A stretch of DNA of 64,000 bases, from contig NZ_WJIC01000010.1 in NCBI RefSeq assembly GCF_009649815.1, positions 62,001 through 126,000 on the forward strand. Direction: 5' to 3'. Position numbers and translations under genes: made by a program. This stretch comes from Nocardia sp. SYP-A9097. GTDB taxonomy: Bacteria > Actinomycetota > Actinomycetes > Mycobacteriales > Mycobacteriaceae. The notes beneath the pieces are model-generated. The model made no database searches and was not told where the DNA came from. It was given only the letters and a program-made list of their open reading frames with translations. Of the stretch, positions 1 through 8,539 are shown one piece after another (within the stretch, counting starts at the first letter, position 1; each line of letters starts with the position of its first letter).

Positions 1-483
1 GATACCGGCAACCTCACCCTGAGCGGCCGCTTCAACCACTACTCCAGCATCTATCTGGGCTTCGCCGCGCGCGCCTTCGCCCGCCGCAACAGCCGCGTCT
101 ACACCGCCTCGGGCGGCACCCGCGGCAATATGCTGCAGGGCAAACCGGTCTTCCAGCTCATCGTCACCGGCCGCAAATCCGGCGAGCCCCGCCCCGTCAT
201 GCTCATGCTCATCCGCGACGGCGACGACCTGCTGGTCTGCGGCTCCAACGGCGGCCATCCGGGCACCCCCAACTGGTGGCACAACCTCGCCGCCCGACCC
301 ACCGCCGAAGTCCGGGTAGGACCCGACACCTGGCCGGTCGACGTCCGCATCGTCGCCGACGACGAAGAATACGAAAAGCACTGGCGCACACTGGCAGCCG
401 CCTACCCCGACTTCGACACCTACCGCGCGCTGAGCCCCCGCAAATTTCCCATGGCCGTACTGAGCCGGGCCACCGCGAAATGA
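1..483 (+). CDS. F420/deazaflavin-dependent nitroreductase family protein, 5' partial
   Basis: The frame is open from the first base (GAT) to the TGA at 481-483, so 160 residues of C-terminal sequence are visible and the true start lies outside the window. The segment TGRKSGEPRPV followed by a GSNGG-x-P-x-x-PNWWHNL stretch is typical of the Ddn/DUF385 split-barrel family, small enzymes that use reduced F420 to reduce nitro compounds or quinones. An internal ATG at 130 exists, but the upstream frame also reads as family sequence (a YLGFAARAFARRN helix), so I take the gene as truncated by the window edge. The substrate cannot be told. Confidence 0.8.
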   Translation, partial: DTGNLTLSGRFNHYSSIYLGFAARAFARRNSRVYTASGGTRGNMLQGKPVFQLIVTGRKSGEPRPVMLMLIRDGDDLLVCGSNGGHPGTPNWWHNLAARPTAEVRVGPDTWPVDVRIVADDEEYEKHWRTLAAAYPDFDTYRALSPRKFPMAVLSRATAK

Positions 484-502
484 TCTACCCGATGCGGACC
501 AG

Positions 503-1972
503 CTATTGCTGAACGGCCAAGTCTTCCTGTGCCTTTCGCCCTGCCGGTGACGACGCGGTGCCGACCGTTGTGGTCGAGGTGAAGAACGCCGCGGTGACCG
601 CACAGACCGCCAGCAGGATCACCGTGAGGTACAGCGAGTCGGTCAGGGCCGAGGCGTAGGGCGTCTTGAAGGGTTCGGGGAGGTGGCCTTCGCCGGCCGA
701 GACGGGCAGCGAATGCGCCGCCATGCGGGCGGTCAGGAGCGCGCCGATGCCCGCGCTACCGAGCACCGAGCCGACCTGGCGGGTGGTGTTGTAGATACCC
801 GAGGCCGCCCCCATCTGCCGCAACGGCAGGCCCCGCAGCGCCGTCGCCGGGAGCGGTGCCCAAATGCAGGAGCTGCCGATTCCGCAGAGCACCGACATCA
901 CACACATCAGCGCGATCGACCCGTGCGGGGTGGCCAGACCGATGAACCACAACACCGCCAGAGTGAACAGGGCGAACCCGAAGGTCAGCAGATAGCGCGG
1001 CGGCACCCTGTCCGAGAGCTTGCCGACCACGGGCGACAAAATGGCGGAGACCACCGCCATCGGGGCGAACACCAACGCCGCCTTGGTCGGTGACAGGTCG
1101 CGCACCGCCTGCAGGTAGAAGTACGACGGCACCATCTGCGCCGTCATCGCCGCGCCCAGCGCACCGGTGGCCAGATTGCCGAGCGAGAAATTGCGATTCC
1201 GGAACAGGCCCAGCGGTACCAGCGGTTCGATCTTCGTGCGGCCCTGGTACACCAGGAACAACGCCAGGATGGCGAGACCGCCTGAAATCAAGCCCCACAC
1301 CCAGCCCGCCCAGTGGTAGGTGTTGCCCTCCTGGAGGCCGAACACCAATGCAGACATTCCGATCGCGACGACAATCATCCCGGGGATGTCGAAGCGATGG
1401 CCGTTCGTCGGCAGCACCGGAATCAGCCACGCGCCCAACACAATCGCGATCAAGCCGATCGGCACGTTGACATAGAAAATCCATTGCCATCCGCCGTTGT
1501 CGATGAGCAGACCGCCGAAGATCGGCCCCACCAGCGTGGCGATGCCCGCGACTCCGCCCCACACCCCCATTGCCGCACCCCGCTTGTCCCACGGGAAGAT
1601 TCGGCCGATCACCGCCATCGTCTGCGGCGCAATCAATGCCGCGCCGAGACCCTGCACGGCTCGTGCGGCGATCAGCGAGCCGATGCTGCCGGCCAGGCCG
1701 CACCACAACGACGCCAGCGTGAACACCGAAAGTCCCACCAGATACAGGTATTTCGGCCCGAACCGGTCGCCGAGGCGGCCGGTGATCAGCAGCGGCACCG
1801 CGAAGGTGAGCAGATAAGCGCTCGTTACCCAGATCACCTGGGGCACACCGGTATTCAGGCCGCTCATGATCGCGGGATTCGCCACCGCGACGATGGTCAT
1901 GTCCAACAGGATCATGAAGTAGCCCACGCACAGCGCGCCCAGCGCCCTCCAAGGGTTCCGTTCGATTGCCAT
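503..1972 (-). CDS. MFS transporter, DHA2 (EmrB/QacA) family
   Basis: Product of 489 residues with the hydrophobic pattern of a 14-helix drug:H+ antiporter. Visible motifs are the D1-type LLDMTIVAVANPAI in helix 1 (residues 22-35), motif A GRLGDRFGPK at 65-74 and a motif C-like GPIFGGLL near 150. The start ATG at 1972 lies 12 bases from a 32-bp palindrome. A TetR gene is divergently transcribed, the usual arrangement for an efflux pump repressed by its neighbour and induced by the exported compound. The substrate is unknown; quaternary ammonium compounds or antibiotics are typical for the family. Confidence 0.9.
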   Translation of the reverse strand: MAIERNPWRALGALCVGYFMILLDMTIVAVANPAIMSGLNTGVPQVIWVTSAYLLTFAVPLLITGRLGDRFGPKYLYLVGLSVFTLASLWCGLAGSIGSLIAARAVQGLGAALIAPQTMAVIGRIFPWDKRGAAMGVWGGVAGIATLVGPIFGGLLIDNGGWQWIFYVNVPIGLIAIVLGAWLIPVLPTNGHRFDIPGMIVVAIGMSALVFGLQEGNTYHWAGWVWGLISGGLAILALFLVYQGRTKIEPLVPLGLFRNRNFSLGNLATGALGAAMTAQMVPSYFYLQAVRDLSPTKAALVFAPMAVVSAILSPVVGKLSDRVPPRYLLTFGFALFTLAVLWFIGLATPHGSIALMCVMSVLCGIGSSCIWAPLPATALRGLPLRQMGAASGIYNTTRQVGSVLGSAGIGALLTARMAAHSLPVSAGEGHLPEPFKTPYASALTDSLYLTVILLAVCAVTAAFFTSTTTVGTASSPAGRKAQEDLAVQQ

Positions 1973-1983
1973 GTACCCATCCC

Positions 1984-2015
1984 CCTATTTTTATGTTGAT
2001 CGACACAGAAATAGG
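1984..2015. promoter_or_regulatory. 32-bp palindrome, probable TetR operator
   Basis: CCTATTT at 1984-1990 is mirrored by AAATAGG at 2009-2015. Around the centre at 1999/2000, 13 of 16 positions pair. It lies between the divergent efflux pump and TetR genes, directly upstream of the pump start, so it is the likely binding site of the TetR product and would control both promoters. No half-site copy was seen elsewhere nearby. Confidence 0.7.
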
Positions 2016-2095
2016 TAGCAGTGCCCCGAACGCCGCGTCAAGAGATATCTTTAACGGACAACACAGAATTGGCGGAACACAGAAGGCAGGTAGAG

Positions 2096-2698
2096 ATGGG
2101 AGAGCGTGGCCGCCCCCGCGGCTTCGACCGCGACGCCGTGCTACGACAGGCGATGGTTGCGTTCTGGAGCAACGGGTATGAGGGGACGTCGATGACAGAC
2201 CTCACGACCGCGATGGGGATCGCATCGCCCAGCATCTACGCCTGCTTCGGCTCCAAGGAACAACTCTTCCGTGCGGCTGTGGCACTTTACGATTCGATCG
2301 CGGGCAATCCGGCGCGCCTCGCGCTCGACCAGGCACCCGTCGCCCGCGAGGCAGTGCACGGAATGCTGTCGATGAGCGCCGACTTCTACGCCGATCCCGC
2401 GTATCCGCCCGGATGCATGGTCGTGACGGCCGCTCGGACCGGGATTGGTCCAGACGTCCAAGCATTCCTCGCCGACCTTCGTCAAGGTATGCAAGCCGCG
2501 ATCGCGGCCCGGCTGCGACGCGCGGTCGACGAGGGTGACCTTCCGGGTACGGCGACTGTCGACACCATGGCCGCGTTCTACACCACGGTCCAGCAGGGCA
2601 TGTCGATACAGGCCCGCGACGGTGCCACCCGCACCGACTTGGAGGCCATCGTCACCGCCGCCATGTCCGCATGGGAACCACTGGCAGCCATACCCTGA
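2096..2698 (+). CDS. TetR/AcrR family regulator of the adjacent efflux pump
   Basis: I chose the ATG at 2096, giving 200 residues: the protein then begins MGERGRPRGFDRDAV as in relatives and leaves room for a promoter and the operator. A GTG at 2021 in the same frame would add 25 residues but lies within five bases of the palindrome. The helix-turn-helix is seen in the first 60 residues (GYEGTSMTDLTTAMGIASPSIY, then the FGSKEQLF helix), followed by a TetR_C-type ligand domain. Divergence from the MFS gene implies local repression relieved by pump substrates. Confidence 0.87.
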   Translation: MGERGRPRGFDRDAVLRQAMVAFWSNGYEGTSMTDLTTAMGIASPSIYACFGSKEQLFRAAVALYDSIAGNPARLALDQAPVAREAVHGMLSMSADFYADPAYPPGCMVVTAARTGIGPDVQAFLADLRQGMQAAIAARLRRAVDEGDLPGTATVDTMAAFYTTVQQGMSIQARDGATRTDLEAIVTAAMSAWEPLAAIP

Positions 2699-2786
2699 CA
2701 CTTCCCGCATCGAGAACGACGCCACCCACCGTACGTCGGCGAAATTCGTTGCACGGCAGCGGTTTCGGATGCGAAAGCAGAGGTGG

Positions 2787-2860
2787 TGACCCCGGCGGGA
2801 ATCGAACCCGCGTAGTCCTGGCTGAGAACCAGGGTGCCCGAACCAACGGAGCACGAGGCC
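2787..2860 (-). tRNA. Atypical tRNA-like gene, anticodon CTC (Glu)
   Basis: On the minus strand 74 bases fold as a cloverleaf. The acceptor GGCCTCG/CGGGGTC has two G-T wobbles. The D stem is GCTC/GGGC, the anticodon stem CCTGG/CCAGG with loop TTCTCAG, and the T arm GCGGG-TTCGATT-CCCGC. The discriminator is A and CCA is encoded at 2784-2786. The anticodon reads CTC (Glu). Oddities: one base instead of two between acceptor and D stem, two bases instead of one between D and anticodon stems, and no A14. It does not resemble canonical actinobacterial tRNA-Glu (GCCCCC acceptor). It starts one base after the upstream tRNA ends. Confidence 0.7.
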
Positions 2861-2861
2861 G

Positions 2862-2938
2862 TGACGCAGGTCGGAATCGAACCGACGGAGGTCCTGAGTG
2901 AAGGTCAGGCTGCCCATGACCAGCAGAGCGACTGCGCC
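2862..2938 (-). tRNA. Atypical tRNA-like gene, anticodon TTC (Glu), C33
   Basis: 77 bases on the minus strand fold with a perfect acceptor GGCGCAG/CTGCGTC, D stem GCTC/GGGC, anticodon stem CCTGA/TCAGG with loop CCTTCAC, and T arm GTCGG-TTCGATT-CCGAC. The discriminator is A and CCA is not encoded. The anticodon is TTC (Glu), but position 33 is C instead of the near-universal T. It shares the GCTC/GGGC D stem and the two-base D/anticodon linker with the downstream tRNA, so the two look like diverged duplicates. They abut with one spacer base and would be cut from one transcript. Confidence 0.7.
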
Positions 2939-3127
2939 GTGATTTCGCGAAATGCGTGCGGCTGTTCGGGTGAATCGGACGGCGTGAATACGGGTGAGCC
3001 GAAGCGCTTTTCAGCGTTCTAAAGACTCCGAGGAATAGCGTTCGGGGGTGGTGTTGCCGGTCATCGCCATTCCTTTCGCCGTTGCTGAGATCAACGCTAA
3101 CAGGCTGTGCCGCAGGGCGATAGCGGA

Positions 3128-3869
3128 TTAAATCTCGTCCGGAACCGGGGTGAGGGTGTACATGTACCACGGGCGGTGCGGCATTTCGCAGCGGAAGACC
3201 TGCATCTGCATGGTGATCCAGTCGCCGGTCTCGGGGGAAAGGAACTGGGTGGGGCGGCGGTGGATGTCGTTCGGCGGAATCTCGGTATCCCAGAAGCGTT
3301 GCCAGTCGGGGGATTTCGAGCAGAGTCGGGTGATCTCCTCGATGCGCTCGGGCGCGGTGACACCGGGGGAGGCGTGCCGGAACATGTACACCATCATGTG
3401 CGCCTCGCGTTCCCAGTCGCGCATCACATAACGCGCGATGGGATCCAGCAGCATCCAGGCGATGATATTGGTTCCGGGGTCCAGGCCCGGAAAAGCCTTG
3501 CGGTAGGCGTCATTCGCGGCGAGCAGGTCCATGGCGGGCATGGTTTGATAGCCCGCCGGATAGGGCAGGCTGTTCAGGAAGTCGAGTTCGAGCCGCTCCG
3601 GATAGCCGCCCTCGGTCACCAGTCCGGCGAGTTCGGGCAGTAGCACGCTGGTGACATGGCCGATGTACTGCACCGGCACCTCGAGGGTCTGGAACAGTGC
3701 CCCCAGCGCGGTCGGGGTGGCCTGCCGAGTCCCCTGCTCCACCTTCTGGATGAGCGCCTCGGAGACCCCAGCTCGCCTGGCCAATTCGGCTCGGGTCAGC
3801 CCCGCCGACTCCCGCCGACTCCCGCCGGGTTCGCAGGTAGCCCGCAATCGCCGACTGTGCCTCGTCCAC
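3128..3869 (-). pseudogene. XRE-family regulator with MmyB-like domain, frameshifted near the N-terminus
   Basis: A GTG at 3869 preceded by GAAGGAG starts a frame reading MDEAQSAIAGYLRTRRESAG. A 2.7-copy, 10-bp tandem repeat at 3801-3827 then shifts the frame. Removing one 10-bp unit restores RESAGLTRAELARRAG and a continuous helix-turn-helix (VSEALIQKVEQGTRQ), followed by an MmyB-type ligand-binding domain to the stop at 3128. The intact protein would be about 244 residues. As written, only an unlikely start further upstream (3877) reads the main frame. It may be a slippage-inactivated or phase-variable gene, or a sequence error. The atypical tRNA pair lies downstream on the same strand. Confidence 0.75.
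3801..3827. repeat. 10-bp tandem repeat (2.7 copies) inside the XRE gene
   Basis: The unit CCCGCCGACT occurs at 3801-3810 and 3811-3820, followed by a partial CCCGCCG to 3827. Ten is not a multiple of three, so gain or loss of one unit toggles the reading frame of the regulator. One unit fewer gives the intact protein. Confidence 0.9.
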
Positions 3870-4131
3870 GCCCGCACTCCTTCATTCAGCCCGCACCGAA
3901 CTTATGCAAATCCACCAAGTGGGACAAATTGGGACAGGGCTTCGCCTTGACCGGTCACCCGGCCACCCGCGATGCTCGCAGGGCCGTCCAACGCAGTGCG
4001 GCACACGCGGGATGCCGGGAGGGGACGGCACGGACGCCAGGACCCATCGATGCCGACGATGGACCGGCGAACCGTGCCGCGGGGCATTCGGCACGGCGGG
4101 CCGGATCGGCACCGACCGCCGTGCAATATCC

Positions 4132-4500
4132 TCAGGCGTCCTTCGGCCACACGGCCAATTCGCCGCCCGGCATACACGCCACCAGGTAGCGGCCCGGATC
4201 GGTCACATGCCAAGCCTCGAAGTACTGGTCGGGCTCGACGACTATGCGATGTCCGGAGTCCAGGTCGATACGCAGCTCGCCGTTGGATTCGACTGTGGCG
4301 GAGACGATTACGCCGTCCACCGCGGAGGACAGATCCTCCGGCCCAGACTCCCCCGCGAGCCGGTGCGAGGTCGAGCCGATCGCGCGATGCACCACCAGCT
4401 CACCCTCGATATGAATCTCGTACACACCGGCGCCCAGCAGGATCACATAGGGCCCTGGTGACAACACCGTGAGGCGCTCACCGGTGATCGGTAGTCTCAT
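4132..4500 (-). CDS. Hypothetical protein, DUF6188-like
   Basis: 122 residues, soluble, acidic, predicted all-beta, beginning MRLPITGERLTVLSPGPYV. The pattern (an opening strand, then VYEIHIEGEL, then RIVVEPDQYFEAWHVTDP ending with GGELAVWP) resembles small actinobacterial proteins of the DUF6188 type; this is recalled from the pattern and not checked. It lies 48 bases downstream of a 347-residue uncharacterised gene on the same strand and may be the last gene of that operon. No function is known. The 254 bases between it and the XRE gene show no gene. Confidence 0.6.
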   Translation of the reverse strand: MRLPITGERLTVLSPGPYVILLGAGVYEIHIEGELVVHRAIGSTSHRLAGESGPEDLSSAVDGVIVSATVESNGELRIDLDSGHRIVVEPDQYFEAWHVTDPGRYLVACMPGGELAVWPKDA

Positions 4501-4548
4501 TGCGCCTCCGGTATTGTTGGTGCCCAGGCGAACCCGGGCGCCGATCGG

Positions 4549-5592
4549 CTACTTGGTGGCCTCCGCCAGCACGGCGATGACCTCGTCGGAGAGGAAGAAC
4601 GGCTCCAGTCGCTCGCGAATCAGCTTGGCCAGCACACCATTACGCTTGGCGGCCTCGACCACGGCCGGGCCGTAGCGCAGCAGCTCATTGCCGATATCCT
4701 CGCCCGAGAGACCGAGCTCGGGCAGCAGCGCCGCCAGGGTGTGATCGCCGTACTTCTCGAAGAACACCTCGACACCCTGATCGACCAGGACGCCGAAGTA
4801 CTCCTTCTCGCGCGTGGTGAGCGCGATGCGGTAGACAATCAGCGCGAGATCGTAGAGATCCTGCTGCGAAAGGTATTCGCGCAATCCGCTGACCGGCTCA
4901 CCCGCGTGCAGATCCCAGAACTCCATGGCGGCGTCGTGCACCGGGGCGTCGCGCAGCATTTCGCGAATGGCGTTATTGGTCCGCTTGAGCGCGAATTGCG
5001 CTCCCTTACCGGCCATTTCGCCGAGGAAGGTGCCGTCGCCGGTGGCCTTCTCGGCGGCCTTGCGGGCCTGCTTGGCGGCGGAGGTGCCGAAGGAGACCAG
5101 CGAGCCCACGCCCGGGATCTTGTTCGCCATCTGGCGATTGCTCTCCATGAAGTCGTCGATCAGCTTGTCGACGAACTTCGCGGCGACGGTGGCGATGAGC
5201 GGACTCTCGGTGAGCCGCTCCAGGATTCGCTCCTGCGCCTGGTGCATGCCGAAGATCTTCTCCAGCAACTGCTCCACCGGCTCGCGCTCCACCACGTCAC
5301 CGAGGGTGTAGTCGTTATTGGTGGCGATATCGGTGTAGAGCGAATTGGCCAGCGTGCCGACCATTTCGCCCAGTACCGGGCTACCGCCGATCAGGTTGAT
5401 CACATTGGCGACGGTTTCCTTGGCCTGATCGATCTCGACCACATCGCGGAAGATAATGGTGTCGGCGACGCCGATCACCGCCTCCACATCGCGGCCGATG
5501 ACCTCGGCGAATCGATCGCCGGTCACCTCGGCGAGTACGAAGTCGACTTGCAGGTCGAGTAGCCGTTCGGCGATTTCGCGCGGCTCGGTCAT
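4549..5592 (-). CDS. Hypothetical actinobacterial protein, mostly helical
   Basis: 347 residues starting MTEPREIAERLLDLQVDFVL at the ATG at 5592. The sequence is rich in charged helices, with no signal peptide, no clear transmembrane helix and no catalytic motif that I recognise. A central Gly/Ser/Ala stretch (IPGVGSLVSFGTSAAKQ) is followed by Ala/Lys helices. It is the middle gene of a probable three-gene run (6138-4132) with gaps of 36 and 48 bases. The product looks like a conserved Nocardia/Rhodococcus cytoplasmic protein. I cannot assign a function. Confidence 0.7.
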   Translation of the reverse strand: MTEPREIAERLLDLQVDFVLAEVTGDRFAEVIGRDVEAVIGVADTIIFRDVVEIDQAKETVANVINLIGGSPVLGEMVGTLANSLYTDIATNNDYTLGDVVEREPVEQLLEKIFGMHQAQERILERLTESPLIATVAAKFVDKLIDDFMESNRQMANKIPGVGSLVSFGTSAAKQARKAAEKATGDGTFLGEMAGKGAQFALKRTNNAIREMLRDAPVHDAAMEFWDLHAGEPVSGLREYLSQQDLYDLALIVYRIALTTREKEYFGVLVDQGVEVFFEKYGDHTLAALLPELGLSGEDIGNELLRYGPAVVEAAKRNGVLAKLIRERLEPFFLSDEVIAVLAEATK

Positions 5593-5628
5593 AGGGTTCC
5601 ACCCATCATCAAGAGGGGATCGCCGAGT

Positions 5629-6138
5629 TCAGTCGGAATCGTTGCCGTGCACCGATTTTCGAATCTGTTCCAGGCGTTCCCGCGCGGCTTTCTCCCGCGC
5701 GTCCCACTGTTCCTCGACGCTACGACCCACTGGTGTCTGCCGATCGAGCTCGCCCATCCCCTGTGCGGTGCCGTAGCGCTGCTCGACCTTATCGCGAACT
5801 GACTCGAAAGTAGGGACACCGGAGCCGGTATACCCGCCTATGCCCGGCGCGACCGGGATACCCGTCGGAGGTACCGGTACACCAGTGACGACCGGACCGC
5901 CCGCGACCTGCCCGTATGTGTCCGGGACAGATACCGGCGGCGAGAACGCCTCCTCTTCCGTGTCCGGAGTCACATCGATCACGTTCGACGTATGACCGAT
6001 GGTGGCCGCCACCGACGCGGCCACCGCGTGCAATGCGGCCAGCCCCGCGCGTCCCTGCGTGGCCGTCGCCACCACGGCCGCCAACTCGGCGTCCGACAGC
6101 CCCGCCAATTCCGATCCGAAATCCTTGGCATCGCTCAT
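5629..6138 (-). CDS. Hypothetical protein with Pro/Gly-rich centre
   Basis: 169 residues from the ATG at 6138 (MSDAKDFGSELAGLSDAEL). An N-terminal Ala-rich helical segment is followed by a low-complexity Pro/Val/Gly linker (residues about 75-110) and a charged C-terminal helix with KVEQRYGTAQGM and AREKAARERLEQI, probably a coiled coil. It precedes the 347-residue gene by 36 bases and follows the SDR gene by 40 bases, so it could be co-transcribed with either. No family recognised. Confidence 0.65.
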   Translation of the reverse strand: MSDAKDFGSELAGLSDAELAAVVATATQGRAGLAALHAVAASVAATIGHTSNVIDVTPDTEEEAFSPPVSVPDTYGQVAGGPVVTGVPVPPTGIPVAPGIGGYTGSGVPTFESVRDKVEQRYGTAQGMGELDRQTPVGRSVEEQWDAREKAARERLEQIRKSVHGNDSD

Positions 6139-6178
6139 GGTGACCAGGCTACGCACGGGCCCGGGCGACCGGTATCGG

Positions 6179-7057
6179 CTACGAGCGCACCCGGCGCTGT
6201 TCGGCCCGGCGCACGAGATCGTGCACCCGGGGGTCCGCGGCCAGCGTGCGATCCAGCACCACATTCACCAGGCCGCGGAACAGCGCATACGGCTCCCAGC
6301 CCAGCGGTGCGACGGTGCGGGCCGAACGGCGCTCGATACCGTTTGCGATCACCTCGGCGGCCCGGGCGGCCGTAATACGGACATTGAGCGGCCAGGGCAG
6401 TAGATCATCGAGGTCACGGCCGAGATCATCGCGATCCAGGGTCGCGCGGGTCATATCCGTATCCACTATGCCGAAGTAGGCGATGCCCGCGGTCGCGCCG
6501 AACGGTGCCAGCTCCACGCGCAGGGCGCGGCCGAGCTGCTCCACACCCGCCTTGCTGATCATGTACGGCGCGCCCGCCATGCCCGGCGCGAACGCGGCGC
6601 ACGAGGAGATCACCACGACATGCCCACGGGCGGTGACGATATGGTCCAATGCCGGGCGCACGGTATTGAACACACCGGTCAGATTGATATCGATGACGCG
6701 ATCGAAATCGGCCTCTTCCATCATGCGCAGGGTCGCCGGGCGCGGCACCACACCCGCGTTCGCCACCACCACATCCAGGCCACCGAAGTGCGCGACGGTG
6801 CGAATCACGGCCTGCCGCATGGCTTCTCGATCCGCGACATCCGCGGTGACGGCCAGTGCGCGATCGCCGAGACGATGCGCGATGGCGGCGACGGCATGAC
6901 CGTCGATATCGACCAGCGCCACCCGCGCACCGCGTTCGTGCAGCAGTACCGCGAGCTCGTGGCCGATACCCTGCCCGGCCCCGGTGATCAGTACGGTCTG
7001 CCCGGCGACCCGATGGCCGCCCTCTTCCGAGGACAGCAGGGCCAGCAGTCGCATCAT
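6179..7057 (-). CDS. Short-chain dehydrogenase/reductase (SDR)
   Basis: 292 residues. The NAD(P)-binding TGAGQGIG is at residues about 26-33, the NAG motif is in VVANAGVV, and the catalytic Ser (VVISSCAAF) and YMISK (Tyr-x-x-x-Lys) are present, so it should be an active classical SDR. The C-terminal extension is typical of oxidoreductases next to Baeyer-Villiger-type monooxygenases. Its ATG overlaps the stop of the monooxygenase gene (7054-7057), indicating translational coupling. It probably interconverts the alcohol and the ketone or aldehyde handled by the monooxygenase. The operon recalls mycobacterial mymA-type clusters. Confidence 0.87.
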   Translation of the reverse strand: MMRLLALLSSEEGGHRVAGQTVLITGAGQGIGHELAVLLHERGARVALVDIDGHAVAAIAHRLGDRALAVTADVADREAMRQAVIRTVAHFGGLDVVVANAGVVPRPATLRMMEEADFDRVIDINLTGVFNTVRPALDHIVTARGHVVVISSCAAFAPGMAGAPYMISKAGVEQLGRALRVELAPFGATAGIAYFGIVDTDMTRATLDRDDLGRDLDDLLPWPLNVRITAARAAEVIANGIERRSARTVAPLGWEPYALFRGLVNVVLDRTLAADPRVHDLVRRAEQRRVRS

Positions 7058-8517
7058 CGCGTCACCTCATAGTTCTCGACATCGAATTTCGCTGTGCGAC
7101 GGCGATATTCGAAACTCCAGTTCGGATAGAGCCCGGCATTGCGTCCGTCGGCGGTGGTGTAGTAGCTCCGGCAACCCCCGGTGAGCCAGACGGTGTTCGT
7201 ACTGCGGTAGCCCATCTCGGCGAGGAAGGCCTGCTGGGCGCGCGGGCGCACCTGTACTCGGCGAGCTCGGTTGCGGCGCAATATGGTCAACGCATCGACG
7301 ATATAGGCGATCTGCGATTCGATCATGAAGATAGCCGACTGGTTCCCGGCCGCCCCGAACGGGCCGAGGGTGCAGAAGAAATTGGGGAAGCCGGCGACCG
7401 CGACACCCAGATAGCTCTGCGGCTCCTTGTCGTACAGCCGGGCCAGGCTGCGGCCGTCCGAGCCGATGTAGCGGTCGTAAGCCGTTGGTATGGAGGTGAA
7501 TCCGGTACCGAAGACAATGGTGTCCACGGCATGCTCGGTACCGTCACGCAGCACAATGGAGTGCGGGCGCACCTCCGCGATGGCTTCGGTGATCACCTCC
7601 GCATTGGGTTGATCGAGGGCCGGCAGGTAGGCGTCGGAGAAGATAGCGCGCTTACAGCCGATGACATAGTCGGGCAGGAGTTTGGCCCGCAGCGCGGGAT
7701 CGCGGACCTGCCGCCGCAGCTGCCAGCGCGCGAGCGCCTCATACGGGTGCCGGAAGCGCTTGTCGACCAGCGAGATGAGCCCGAACGCCTCGATCGCGGA
7801 GTAGAAGCCGCCGCGAATGAGGCTCTGCGCCAACGGTATACGGTCCAGCAGATACCGTTCCAGGTCCCAGGTGTTCCGGTCCATGCGCGGGACGATCCAG
7901 GGGGCCGAACGCTGGAACAACAGCAGTTTGCCCACCATAGGCTGGATCTCCGGCACGAACTGCACCGCGGAGGCTCCGGTGCCGATGACCGCGACCCGCT
8001 CACCGGTCAGATCGTGATCATGGTCCCAGTGCAGGGAGTGGAAGGTCTTGCCCTCGAACGTATTCAGGCCCCGCAGGTCCGGATACTTCGCCTCGGCGAA
8101 GACGCCGGTCGCGGAGATCAGGAAATCCGCGGTGAGCGGTCCCGCGCTCGTCTCGATCCGCCAGCGCGATTCACCCTCGTCCCAGCGCGCATCCAGGAGC
8201 TCCACGCCGAAACGCATGAACCGCAGCACATCATGCTCGACGGCCACACCGCGCAGGTACTCCAGGATCTCCCACTGCCGTCCATAGGTCCTGGACCAGT
8301 TCGGATTCGGCGCGAACGAGAAGCTGTACAGGTGCGAGGGCACATCGCACGCGGCACCCGGATAGGTATTGGCCTGCCAGGTACCGCCCAGATCGTCCGC
8401 GCGCTCGAGAATCACGAGGTCCTCGAATCCGGCCTCCCGCAGTTTGATCGCCAATCCGATACCGCCGAAACCCGCGCCGACAATGGCGATGGGCGTGTGT
8501 TCGACCAGTGTGGTCAT
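7054..8517 (-). CDS. Flavin-containing (Baeyer-Villiger type) monooxygenase
   Basis: 487 residues from the ATG at 8517 (MTTLVEHTPIAIVGAGFGGIG). The FAD Rossmann motif GAGFGG is at residues 13-18. The signature-type GGTWQANTYPGAACDVPSHLYSF segment follows, and a second GTGASA nucleotide motif for NADPH lies near residue 180. Upstream in-frame codons exist but overlap the reductase gene. The enzyme would oxygenate ketones or aldehydes to esters or acids. It sits between a ferredoxin reductase (22-base gap) and an SDR (4-base overlap). Closest in layout to MymA/EthA-like enzymes; the true substrate is unknown. Confidence 0.88.
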   Translation of the reverse strand: MTTLVEHTPIAIVGAGFGGIGLAIKLREAGFEDLVILERADDLGGTWQANTYPGAACDVPSHLYSFSFAPNPNWSRTYGRQWEILEYLRGVAVEHDVLRFMRFGVELLDARWDEGESRWRIETSAGPLTADFLISATGVFAEAKYPDLRGLNTFEGKTFHSLHWDHDHDLTGERVAVIGTGASAVQFVPEIQPMVGKLLLFQRSAPWIVPRMDRNTWDLERYLLDRIPLAQSLIRGGFYSAIEAFGLISLVDKRFRHPYEALARWQLRRQVRDPALRAKLLPDYVIGCKRAIFSDAYLPALDQPNAEVITEAIAEVRPHSIVLRDGTEHAVDTIVFGTGFTSIPTAYDRYIGSDGRSLARLYDKEPQSYLGVAVAGFPNFFCTLGPFGAAGNQSAIFMIESQIAYIVDALTILRRNRARRVQVRPRAQQAFLAEMGYRSTNTVWLTGGCRSYYTTADGRNAGLYPNWSFEYRRRTAKFDVENYEVTR

Positions 8518-8539
8518 TACCGCTGAATTCCCTTCGAGA

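Noticed and set aside
2652..3170. Minus-strand frame across the tRNA pair
   Set aside because: Covers structured tRNA sequence, Arg/Pro/Ser-rich, no family.
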